A DNA stretch of 64,000 bases from Stomoxys calcitrans (lineage: Eukaryota; Arthropoda; Insecta; Diptera; Muscidae). The stretch covers positions 8,603,448 through 8,667,447 of the forward strand of contig NC_081552.1 in NCBI RefSeq assembly GCF_963082655.1, given 5' to 3'. The first letter of the stretch is position 1, and each line of letters starts with the position of its first letter. The position numbers and the translations under genes are program-made. Shown here in pieces: positions 54,905 to 64,000 of the stretch. Below the pieces are notes generated by a model that ran no database searches, had not been told where the DNA came from, and was given only the letters and a program-made list of their open reading frames with translations.

Positions 54905-55230
54905 TTATACCCACCAACGAAGGATGGGGGTATATTCATTTTGTAATTCCGTTTGAAGCACATGGTAATATCCATATCCGACCCCATAGAGTATACATAT
55001 TCTTGATCGTCGTAAAAATCTAAGACGATCCAGCCCTTACCGTCCGTCTGCCTGCTGAAATCACTCTACAGTCTTTAGTAATGGAGACGTTGAGGTGAAA
55101 CCATGCAGACATTCGTTTTTTGTCCATATGCAGATTAAGTTCGAAGACGGGCTATATCGGACTATATCTTGATATAGCTCCCATATAGACCGATCCGCCG
55201 ATTTAAGATGTGGGCACATAAAAGGATAAA
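54905..55230 (+). mobile_element. Family D 5' fragment
   Basis: TTATACCCACCAACGAAGGA start, head box variant (GAGTATACATATTCTTGATC), then GATTAAGTTCGAAGACGGGC and one unit with GATATAGCTCCCATATAGAC. It stops after the first unit. Confidence 0.7.
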
Positions 55231-56536
55231 CCCACTGATGACACTATCTGTAATTAGATTTTTTCATATATTCTTACTACCATCTGTTGTAACATATTGA
55301 CACCACATGTTCAATATTGTTGCATGTATACAGCTATAAATATAGCTATAATTCTCTAATTGCCCGTACATCCTTTCGTTTTCTTTGTTGTCGCCCTTTT
55401 TGCCCATTTGGTTGGCAACATAAGATTTACATTCCTCTCTTGGCTCGTTTGCAAAATTTCCATTTCAATGGCTGCTTCAATGTTTGTTTTCTCTGTCTGG
55501 AGCTATGAACTCTGTGGCCCTCCCGCTCGCACTTGTAACCAAATACGCTCAGGATGGTCTCTGTGAGCAAACATTACATCAATTAGTTATGTTTAACAAT
55601 TTGGCATTGTATTTCAATTGGATGGATTCCTCCTGGCTGAATGGCTAGCAACGAGGAATGTTAAGAATTGCAGCAATGGCTAAACTGAATGAGGTAAAGA
55701 AGTATTTCCTCGTAATCATTTGAGGAAAACTTAGCTCTACTTCTTTTTTAACTTGTGTATGTGAGTGTGTGTGTGTGTGTGTGTTTGTGTGTGTGTCTGT
55801 GGGTGCTAGTGTCATGATTCCCATTCACATCTTTGAAGCAGCATCATCAATTGTGACTAGAATTACAGCGTGTGACTGTGATTAATGATCAAATTAAAAG
55901 TAAAAGTGTACTGAATGAAATACTAAAAAAAACGCTTCCAAGGACCTCTATCATTAGCGCTCTACTTGACTGAAGTGGCCAAGAAGAGTGATGAGAGGCA
56001 TCTCTATTATCATTAGCAGTAACTTTTCTGCGCTTGCCATTATTACTTGGATTTCAGCTTTTTATATTATTAATTAAATTTCTTTTTGTTCGTGGTGTTC
56101 TTGTTCTTCTATTCGTAGAGCAAACGATGTCAAGCGAATATCGAGTGTCATCGAGAGTAAGAGTGAGAGTACAGCGGATCCTATTAATACACCATTATTT
56201 TAGGCCAAGCGTTTTCTGCAGAATTCAGCCCTTGTTGTATGCAAAGAATTGTAGTTGGTGCGTTTAATGATGGTGACTAAATGAGAACGATATTTGCGGA
56301 GATCGCATTAACTGGTTGCCTGCCTTTGCTTGGAAAAATGTGTCATATCTTCTTTTACAAATAATTCTAGCATTTGTTCTAAAGATAGTTCTAAAGAACA
56401 TTAATATGTATTATTATACAAGTTCTAACAAGGCATATCGGACGTATGGAGATATTGGTTGCATTAGATGTATCACTTATTGAGACTCATGAAGTCCAAC
56501 AAACAAAAAATTACTTAAATGTATTTACTTATATTA
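55231..56536. other. Unique-looking spacer
   Basis: No dispersed repeats and no recognised gene. Frames of about 60-77 codons near 55317-55566 and 56034-56267 lack known motifs and start/stop support. Confidence 0.45.
55753..55802. repeat. GT microsatellite
   Basis: GTGAGTGTGTGTGTGTGTGT and GTTTGTGTGTGTGTCTGTGG form an imperfect GT run of about 50 bp. Confidence 0.9.
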
Positions 56537-57050
56537 AACACGTAAAATCGTTCTAAGTTCGGCCTGGTCAAATCTTGGATTGTGCTACAAATTTACCCTT
56601 ATTAACTGAGTTTGTATTTGAATTATTTTAGTCTCAAGAAGTCATATCGGGATATCGGTACTTAGGGGGCTTATATCACCATATTGACCGATTTGGATAA
56701 AACTTGACACAGATGTTGTAAGTCATAAGATAGGTTTTTGGGCCACATTTCAGCCAAGTCAGGTGAACATTAAGGCTTCTAAAGGCTCAAGAAGCCAAAT
56801 CCGGAGATCGGTTTATATGGGGGCTATATCTGTTTATGGACCGATTCGGAGCATACTTGGAAAGTCATAACACAAGTATTTGTTTCAAATTTCAGCAAAA
56901 TCGGCGGAAAATTGAGTCTTCTAAGGGCTCAAGATGTCATATACGGGGATCTGTTTCTGTGGGGCTATATCTGTTTATATTTATCCAAGCATCCATTTGT
57001 CATATTAAATTGTTCGTACGTATCACACGATGTGTACAACTTTCATAGCT
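56537..57050 (-). mobile_element. Family D element, 5' truncated
   Basis: The inverted 3' end (CACGTAAAATCGTTCTAAGT, TTCGGCCTGGTCAAATCTTG) and three inverted units (GATCGGTTTATATGGGGGCT; CAGCAAAATCGG). The start is missing. Confidence 0.65.
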
Positions 57051-57054
57051 CTTT

Positions 57055-58242
57055 TTATACCCTCCACCATAAGATGGGGGGTATACTAATTTCGTCATTC
57101 TGTTTGTAACTACTCGAAATATTCGTCTGAGACCCCATAAAGTATATATATTCTTGATCGTCGTGACATTTTATGTCGATCTAGCCATGTCCGTCCGTAT
57201 GTCCGTCCGTCCGTCCGTCCGTCTGTCTGTCGAAAGCACGCTAACTTCCGAAGGAGTAAAGCTAACCGCTTGAAATTTTGCACAAATACTTCTTATTAGT
57301 GTAGGTCGGTTGGTATTGTAAATGGGCTATATCGGTCCATGTTTTGATATAGCTGTCATATAAACCGATCTTGGGTCTTGACTTCTTGAGCCTCTAGAGG
57401 GCGCAATTCTTATCCGATTTGAATGAATTTTGGCACTACGTATTTTGTTATGATATCCAACAACTGTGCAAGGTATGGTTCAAATCGGTTCATAACCTGA
57501 TATAGCTGCCATATAAACCGATCTTGGGTCTTGACTCCTTGAGCCGCTAGAGTGCGCAATTCTTATCCGATTGGAATGAAATTTCGCACGACGTGTTTTG
57601 CCATGAAATCCAACAACTGTGTCAAAAATGGTTCAAATCGGTCTATAACCTGATATAGCTGTCATATAAACCGATCTTGGGTCTTGACTTCTTGAGCCTC
57701 TAGACGGCGCAATTCTTATCCGATTTAAATGAATTTTGGCACGACGTGTTTTGTTATGATATCCAACAAATGTGCCAAGTATGGTTCAAATCGGTTCATA
57801 ACCTGATATAGCTGTCATATAAACCGATCTGGGATCTTGACTTCTTGAGCCCCTAGAGGTCGCAATTATTATCCGATTTGCCTGAAATTTTGTACGACGG
57901 ATTCTCTCATGACCATCAACATACGTGTTTATTATGGTCTGAATCGGTCTATAGCCCGATACAGCTCCCATATAAATCGATCTCTCTATTTTACTTCTTG
58001 AGCCCCCAAAGGGCGCAATTCTTATTCGAATTGGCTGACATTTTACACAGGCCTCCAACATATAATTTAATTGTGGTCCAAACCGGACCATATCTTGATA
58101 TCGCTCTAATAGCAGAGCAAATCTTTTCTTATATCCCGTTTTGCCTAAGAAGAGATGCAGGGAAAAAAACTCGACAAATGCGATCCATGGTGGAGGGTAT
58201 ATAAGATTCGGCCCGGCCGAACTTAGCACGCTTTTACTTGTT
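57055..58242 (+). mobile_element. Family A element, full length, well preserved
   Basis: TTATACCCTCCACCATAAGA start, head box at 57140, four or more 152-bp units, the terminal module, ATGGTGGAGGGTATATAAGA, an intact TTCGGCCCGGCCGAA hairpin and TTTTACTTGTT. It is among the cleanest copies in the window and makes a good reference sequence. Confidence 0.85.
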
Positions 58243-58339
58243 TTTAATTACATATGACAAGTCTTATCATGTAATAGCAGCTTAACCAGCGTTATTATTT
58301 GATATTCCTCAATCTCCAATCAACAATCGAAATTATTCC

Positions 58340-58455
58340 AGATGCTGTACGCCTGGGTACGAATCCTGACAAGAACATCAGAAAAAAATGTAAGCGGTGG
58401 TTATCTCCTCCTTGTGAGGTATTATGCCATGTAAAAAGTTCTCCTCAAGGAATGT
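58340..58455 (+). mobile_element. tRNA-derived SINE fragment
   Basis: ACGCCTGGGTACGAATCCTG (a mutated B box), AGAACATCAGAAAAAAATGT and TGTGAGGTATTATGCCATGT match the first half of the SINE at 60099. The A box region and tail are missing. Confidence 0.7.
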
Positions 58456-58471
58456 TTTATTACACAGAAAA

Positions 58472-59273
58472 AACAAATAATAAGGCGTAAAGTTCGGCCG
58501 GGCCGAACCACTGTGTCAAAGCCACTGTGTCAAATTTCAGTTAAATCGGATTATAAATTCGTCTTTTTTGGGGCCAAGACTTTAAATCGAGATATCGGTC
58601 TATATAGCAGCTATATGCAAATCTTGATCTATCTAGACCAAATTACAGAAATATGTAGAGGGGCTTAACTTAACTCTCTGTCCCAAATTTCGGCAACATC
58701 GGACAATAAATTCGCCTTTTATAGCCCCAAAACCTAAATCGGATGATCGGTCTATATCGCAGATATATACAAATCTGAACCGATCTGGGCCAAATTGTCG
58801 AAACATGTCGAAAGGCCTAACACAACTCACTGTCCCAAATTTCAGCAAAATCGGATAATAAATGTGGCTTTTATGGGCCTAAGACCCTAAATCGGAGGAT
58901 CGGTCTATATGGCAGCTATATCCAAATCGGGCCGATCTGGGTCAAATTGACGACGGATGTCGAAGGGCCTAAGACAACTCACTGTCCCAAATTTTAGCAA
59001 AATCGGATAATAAATGTGGCTTTTATTGGCCTAAGACCATAAATCGGCGGACCGGTCTATATGGGGGCTATATGAAGATATAGTCCGATATAGCCCATCA
59101 TCGAACTTAACCTGCTTATGGACAAAGAAAGAATCTGTGCAAAGTTTTAGCTCAATATCTCTATTTTTAAAGACTGTAGCGTGTTTTCAACAGACAGACG
59201 GACGGACATGTCTAGATGTTGCAAACCGAATAACAAAATGAATATACCCCCATCCTTCGGTGGTGGGTATAAT
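58472..59273 (-). mobile_element. Family D element, minus orientation
   Basis: AACAAATAATAAGGCGTAAA, TTCGGCCGGGCCGAACC at the left is the inverted 3' hairpin end. Units contain GCAGCTATATGCAAATC and CACTGTCCCAAATTTC. The right edge ATACCCCCATCCTTCGGTGG, TGGGTATAA is the inverted start. The A-type AAAGTATATATATT box is deleted between GTCTAGATG and TTGCAAACCG. Confidence 0.72.
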
Positions 59274-59314
59274 AATAGCCTATTTTTGACCGATTAAACA
59301 TGGTATTGATTAAT

Positions 59315-59371
59315 ATATTAAAATAGGATGATATTGATATACATATTATCAATATCATCCTATTTTAATAT
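59315..59371. repeat. Perfect palindrome, 25-bp arms, 7-nt loop
   Basis: ATATTAAAATAGGATGATAT plus TGATA (59315-59339), spacer TACATAT, then the exact inverse at 59347-59371. It lies in an otherwise unremarkable AT-rich spacer. Confidence 0.95.
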
Positions 59372-59694
59372 TTTAGAATGCATATATAGATTATATTGAC
59401 TTGGGCGCTGAGGATGGAAGATAACACATGTGCATCTAGATTTCGTGGTATTCCAAGCAAAATGATGAGATTGGTATTTATTACGATTAATTTAAACATG
59501 TACATATATAAATTATTTTGTTTTCAGACGGCGTCTTTACAGACGGTGTCGCCGAAAGCCTTCATCGGCAAAGGCTACCGCCTCAGTGTACAACACACTG
59601 TTACAACAACATCTATCTTCTAAATCCCTGTGCGAATACTTAGGCAGATGCGTAAATCTAAAAGTATAAAATTAATTTCCGATTATCAGAATTA

Positions 59695-60969
59695 AAAAAA
59701 TCAGTAAGGAAAGGCAAAAGTCGGGCGGTGCCGACTTTATAATACCCTACACCTACCCTAAAGGTTCAAAGTGGGAGCTATGTATAATTCTGAAACAATT
59801 TTGATAGACCTCGTTGGTGTTTTCAGATAGGTTGTTAAACAATCCGTATCAAATTTCGAGCAAATATATTCAAACTATAAGAACTACGGTTCACAAATGA
59901 CAAAATTATTGCAAATTACTTAAAATTTGACGAACATTTATATGAGAGCTATATCTAATTCTAAAACGATTTCGAACAAAATTCTCAGATAATGTGATCC
60001 TCGTCGAGAAAAGCGTTGTGCAAAGTTTTGGCAAGATTGGTCAAAAAATGCGATTGCAATGGCTCTAGAAGTGAAAATCGGGCGATATACATATATGAGG
60101 CCACCGTAGCTCAGAGGTTAGTTGTCCGCCTATGACGCTGAACGCCTGGGTTCGAATCCTGGCGAGACCATCGGAAAAAATTTTCGGCCGTGGTTTTCCC
60201 CTCCTAATGCTGGCAACATTTGTGAGGTACTCTGCCACGTAAAACTTCTCTCCAAAGAGGTGTTGCACTGCGGCACGCCGTTCGGACTCGGCTATAAAAA
60301 AGGAGGCCCCTTATCATTGAGCTTAAACTTGAATCGGACTGCACTCATTGATATGTGAGAAGTTTGCCCCTGTTCCTTAGTGTTCATGGGCAAAATTTGC
60401 ATTTGCATACATATATGACATCTATATCTAATTATGAACCAATTCCACACCAGTAATGTCGAGAGTCAAGAGAAAATCCTTCCTAACAAATTTCAAGAGA
60501 ATCGGTTAACAAATGACCATTTTATTGCATTATTACTGCAAATCGGACGAACATATATATAGGAGCTATATCCAAATCTGAACGGATTTTTATGAAATTT
60601 ACCTGTAATATCGGGAGTCATAAGAAAATCCTTCCTGCCAGATTTCGAGAGAATCGGTTAACAAATGATTATTTTATTGCTGTATTACTGCAAATCGGAA
60701 AACCATATATAGCTATATCCAAATCTGAACCGATTTTTTTTCCAATTTCAACAGTCTTCGCCTCTAGGCCGAAAAACATGCCTGTACCAAATTTGAAGAC
60801 GATCGGATGAAAATTGCGACTTGTAGTTTGTACACAAATTAATATGGACAGACGGACAGATAGACGGACAAACAGACGGACATAGCTAAATCGAATCTGA
60901 AAGTGATTCTGAGCCAATCGGTATACTTATCAATGGGTCTATCTCTCTTCCTTTTAGGTGTTACAAAGT
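59695..60969 (-). mobile_element. Family C element, minus orientation, interrupted by a SINE
   Basis: The left edge CAGTAAGGAAAGGCAAAAGT, AGTCGGGCGGTGCCGACT and ATACCCTACACC is the inverted C 3' end with intact hairpin and subterminal repeat. Units carry GGCAAGATTGGTCA and GAGAGAATCGGTTAACAAAT. The right part (CATAGCTAAATCGAATCTGA; CTTCCTTTTAGGTGTTACAA) is the inverted head, missing its final tip. A SINE splits it at 60099-60407. Confidence 0.8.
60099..60407 (+). mobile_element. Intact tRNA-derived SINE with 11-bp target duplication
   Basis: The head GTAGCTCAGAGGTTAGTTGT (A box) and GGGTTCGAATCCTGGCGAG (B box) are polymerase III internal promoter elements of a tRNA-derived SINE. A unique body follows (CCAAAGAGGTGTTGCACTGC; GGCACGCCGTTCGGACTCGG), then a short tail with repeated ATTTGC. 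The exact repeat TACATATATGA flanks it at 60088-60098 and 60408-60418, showing LINE-machinery (TPRT) insertion into a pre-existing family C copy. Length 309 bp. Diverged relatives are at 23505 and 58340. Confidence 0.92.
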
Positions 60970-61557
60970 AAAACAATCCCAGCAGAAAATATTGAACCCC
61001 TGGATGCAATAGTGTAAGTTAAAACTATTGTGACATTAGCATACACAGTTGCTTCCGGCATGAATGATTTTTGTAGGCGATGTTCCACTTAAATGCGATT
61101 GTTTAAAAATCCAAAATGCGCTTCTTGTTTAACATCAAAAATGAAACTCTATCAGCACAAATTTAATTTGCCTTTTTCATGCAAGTAAAGTTTTCAATGA
61201 AAACACCGTTTTCTGCGATTAATGCCCCATAAAATAAATGATTTTTTTTTATTATTTTGTTTTTATTTAAAATAAATTTTCGTTAACATACAAAACTCAG
61301 TCTCAGGTGGCGTTTTATAGTAATTAATTAAAAAAATAAATGAAATGAAATATAAGTATTTAAATTTGAATTCAGTCTCAAAATCTTTTAAGAATACTGC
61401 CTTAAAAAGTATAAAACAACGACAAAAGATAAAACACAACACGATAATCTTTTTGTAGAAGAAGATCAATAATTCAAAAAGAAAATTTTAGAATATACAA
61501 AGTATTTCATTGTGTCCAACACTACGGTCAAAACCTACAGAACTAATGAATTTCTAC
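60970..61557. other. AT-rich spacer
   Basis: No recognised repeats or genes; only short AT-rich frames. Confidence 0.45.
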
Positions 61558-61559
61558 TA

Positions 61560-62345
61560 AAGGGTGATATTTTATGAGTCATAGGAAAGTTTTTCAGAAA
61601 ACTTCATAAAATCCATCAGTTTAGTCCAATTTTGACGTACTCTTCCCAACATTTCTGCCCGTATCTTACGAATAAATGCTTCATTGGTGTCTTCGAATGC
61701 GTCAATTTAAGCGGCCTTGTCTGTATAGACATGAGCTTTAGCATAGTTTCACAAAAAAATAGTCTAAAGGCGATAAATCGCACGATATAGGCGGCCACTT
61801 GACCGGTCCTGGAAGTGAAATAAAAGGTTCACCGAACTCGCCTCTCAATAAGTCCATTGTTAAGCGTGCTATGTGGCATGTGACACCGTCTTGTTGAAAA
61901 CACATTTCATCCAAGCCAAGCTCATGCAATTTGGGCAAAAAAAAAATTGGATATCATATCACGGTAGCGCTCTTCACTTACAACTGCGTTATGATTTGCA
62001 TCATCTTTGACGGTCGGTCCAATGATGCCACCAGCCCATAAACCGCACCAAACTGTGACTCTTTCTGGATGCATTGGTAGCTCTTGCTATGCTTCTGGAT
62101 GATTTGTACTCCAAAATCGACAATTCTGCTTATTTACGTACCCATTGAGCCAGGAATGAGCTTCGTCGCTGAACACTAGCAATCGCGCGATTAACTTTCT
62201 TAACAGAGCACACATTTTGATGAAAAAATTTAATAATTTGCAAGCGTTGGTCGGTTGTAAGACCATTCACAGTTAAATTATAGACTAAAAAGAAGATGAA
62301 GATGTTTGACGGTGAGACAAAATACTAAACGTGCTATGAGCTCCG
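61560..62345 (-). mobile_element. Second mariner-family element, one end eroded
   Basis: The left end AAGGGTGATATTTTATGA after a TA is the same TIR type as at 46177. The opposite end is recognisable only by its subterminal text (GAGCTCATAGCACGTTT inverted, matching the 46225 region); no clean TIR or TA is visible there. Confidence 0.8.
61590..62290 (-). pseudogene. Mariner-like transposase relic
   Basis: Minus-strand pieces, from the N-terminal side: text matching the TDQRLQIIKFFHQN region at about 62220-62260, a tract with SMGT and VDFGVQ frames around 62100-62170, and then a long open piece (61738-61938) with CFQQDGVTCHIARLTMDLLR and CDLSPLDYFF. These hold the second and third catalytic Asp of the DDD triad. 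The C-terminus continues frameshifted to about 61620. The first-Asp block (FSDE.H) is present in mutated form near 62165. Multiple frameshifts; inactive. It retains the catalytic half that the 46177 copy has lost. Confidence 0.85.
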
Positions 62346-62994
62346 TATCAATTGCCTTAAATACTGAATTGTGAATTATGAAATTCCAAGGATAAAACAA
62401 AATGGTTTCATTATAAGTAATTATTTTAATTGATCTGGGAGATTCGGTTTTTAAAATAAATGTCATTAACCTATTGAATACGAATGGGTTGAAGAATACC
62501 CAAGAATAGAGTTGTCTTAGAAATATTCCAGTTACCTCTAGGTAACAGGTAACCTAATGAAATTTGGATTGGATGACTAAAACTCGTTAAAAACAAATTT
62601 CCCTTGATATAATGTCATTTGCTAAATGAATATAAAATATAAAAAAATATTTTTTTTTTTTATTGTAAATACATTGTGGAAATAAAAAAAAATATTTTTT
62701 ATTTTTTCAAAAATTCTTACGTTTTTTTTTTTATTGTTTAAAAAATTTTTTTATGATGAACATATGAAATTGTATCCAAATTGGACAAGGGAATAGAGGG
62801 TCAAGCTTAATGGGTTAAAATTTTTTCTTTAAAAATATTTACTGAAAATTGTAAATGGAAAGAATTTTAGGAAAATATTTTCATTTGAAAAGATGTTGTT
62901 GAAATTTTTCTTTTAGAAAAAAAAAAATTCGAGGAAGCCGGGCTTGAGCATCATTTTGCCTTCAGCAAATATTTCAATGATTTTTTTTTATGAC
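62346..62994. other. Very AT-rich spacer
   Basis: Long A and T runs near 62640-62750 and 62920. A small palindrome, GTTACCTCTAGGTAAC, lies at about 62530. No gene or transposon end recognised. Confidence 0.5.
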
Positions 62995-64000
62995 TAGCTG
63001 ACCCGGGCCCGCTCCGCTGCGCCTTCTTTTACTTTATATGGAACAAAAGCTTCCTTGGAATATTTATTTTCGGCAATCAAAGATCTTTTAGTGAAATACC
63101 ATACTAATTTGTCTAATAGTTTACCAATATAAGTGCCTTTATCTGAATCCCATATGATCTTTATTGGTCTATTGATGTACTCCATTCTTGAAATACTTCA
63201 TTTCAGCCCGATATTCTCATGATGTCTGATTTAGTGGTGTTTTCGGGGGAGAGATGATCCTTTAGATACTTGGCCCTGAAAAAATATCAGCATCGTGTTC
63301 TTCTCTCAAATACCATTTATTTAATCCCCATATTGCCATTGGCTTAAGAGGAGTTTACAGGATCAGGTGTCCCCCAGGCCCCAAAATAGGTTATCAAATT
63401 CGTTTTCTAATCTCAAATACCTCTCATTTGAGCCAAATATTGGCATGGTTGAACATTTTTTCCCCTTTGGGGGTGTTTTGGGAAAGGGGTGATGCTCTAA
63501 ATACATGGTCCTACATTTGGATATCAAATTCGTGTTCTACTCTCAAATACCTTTATTTGAGCCCCATATTGCGACGGTCACTAAAAAATTGCAGTTTTTG
63601 GGGTATTTTGGGAAAGGGGATACCCCCAGAAAATTGGTCCCGTATCAATTCTTGCTCTACCCCCCAATACCACTCCTTTAAGCCCCACTTTTTCATGGTC
63701 GGTAAATATGCCCGATTAGGGGTGTTTTGGGGAGTGGGGTGGTCCCCCAAATTCTAAGCCCTGAAAATATATCAGCAACGTGCTCTATTCTCATAAATCT
63801 ATATATCATTTATTTAAACCCCATATTGCCATTGGCCTCAAAATTGGATATCAAATTCGTTTTCTAATCTCATTTAAACTCCTTAATGCAAAAGTCAGGA
63901 AATACGTCCGGTTTGGAGTATTGGCCCTAAAAACTATGAATATTTAGTTCCACTCTCTTTAAGACCCAAATTGTCTTGGTGAGCAAATACGTCCTATTTG
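62995..64000 (+). mobile_element. Family B element running off the window
   Basis: Head ACTAGCTGACCCGGGCCCGC, TCCGCTGCGCCTTC, then units at about 130, 121 and further spacings (CTCAAATACCTCTCATTTGA at 63412; CTCAAATACCTTTATTTGAG at 63542). The order of units closely parallels the copy at 18413, including CCACTCTCTTTAAGACCCAA near 63952 and 19233. The 3' part lies beyond the window. Confidence 0.75.

Noticed and set aside
60099..60175. A functional tRNA gene at the SINE head
   Set aside because: The tRNA-like head is followed by a body shared with copies at 23505 and 58340 and is flanked by target duplications, so it is a SINE.

Overview
The window looks like repeat-choked euchromatin from a calyptrate (probably muscid) fly. 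The evidence is one fly-type neuropeptide receptor gene, relics of dipteran non-LTR retrotransposons, mariner and Tigger/pogo DNA transposons, a tRNA-derived SINE, and dozens of copies of a few AT-rich dispersed elements. The species is an inference; nothing in the sequence names it.

Only one intact protein gene is supported: an allatostatin-C (somatostatin-type) receptor on the minus strand at 27200-29350. Its seven transmembrane segments lie in one uninterrupted exon, behind a convincing splice acceptor at about 29368. Upstream of it (29720-32680) lies a striking tandem array of about 100 copies of a 29-bp unit, so the array probably sits in a 5' intron or the promoter-side flank.

Repeats fill most of the rest. 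Family A has a TATACCCTCCACCAT start, internal units of about 152 bp, the inverted form of the start near the 3' end, then a TTCGGCCCGGCCGAA hairpin about 20 nt from the 3' end. Families C and D share this plan with other sequences (C carries ATACCCTACACC and an AAGTCGG/CCGACTT hairpin; D is a diverged relative of A). I read all three as Helentron-type (DINE-1/HINE-like) non-autonomous rolling-circle elements. Family B starts AGCTGACCCGGGCCCGCTCC, carries degenerate 120-130 bp units and ends in an AAAC-rich tail. It is unrelated to A, C and D and I cannot classify it.

Layout: 1-6910 A/B/C copies; 7720-15991 palindromes, B copies, A fragments and a complete mariner MITE; 16040-17770 a broken non-LTR RNase H region split by a small repeat, then a CACGA-rich tract; 17900-26602 D, C, B and A copies with a 76-bp-arm hairpin at 21605-21768; 26603-29780 the receptor gene and flanks; 29720-32680 the satellite; 32690-34900 endonuclease and RT relics; 36174-41313 A-headed and A/D copies, two abutting; 41314-45430 a possible tRNA SINE and minus-strand B copies; 46177-46727 a deleted mariner; 48016-51222 a Tigger/pogo element with A and C copies inside it; 51574-59273 a jockey-like relic and A/B/D copies; 59695-60969 a C copy interrupted by a SINE with an 11-bp target duplication; 61560-62345 a second mariner relic; 62995-64000 a B copy running off the window.

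No bacterial-type operons, CRISPR or rRNA are present. Coordinates of diverged repeats are approximate at the edges, since they were read by eye without alignment tools.
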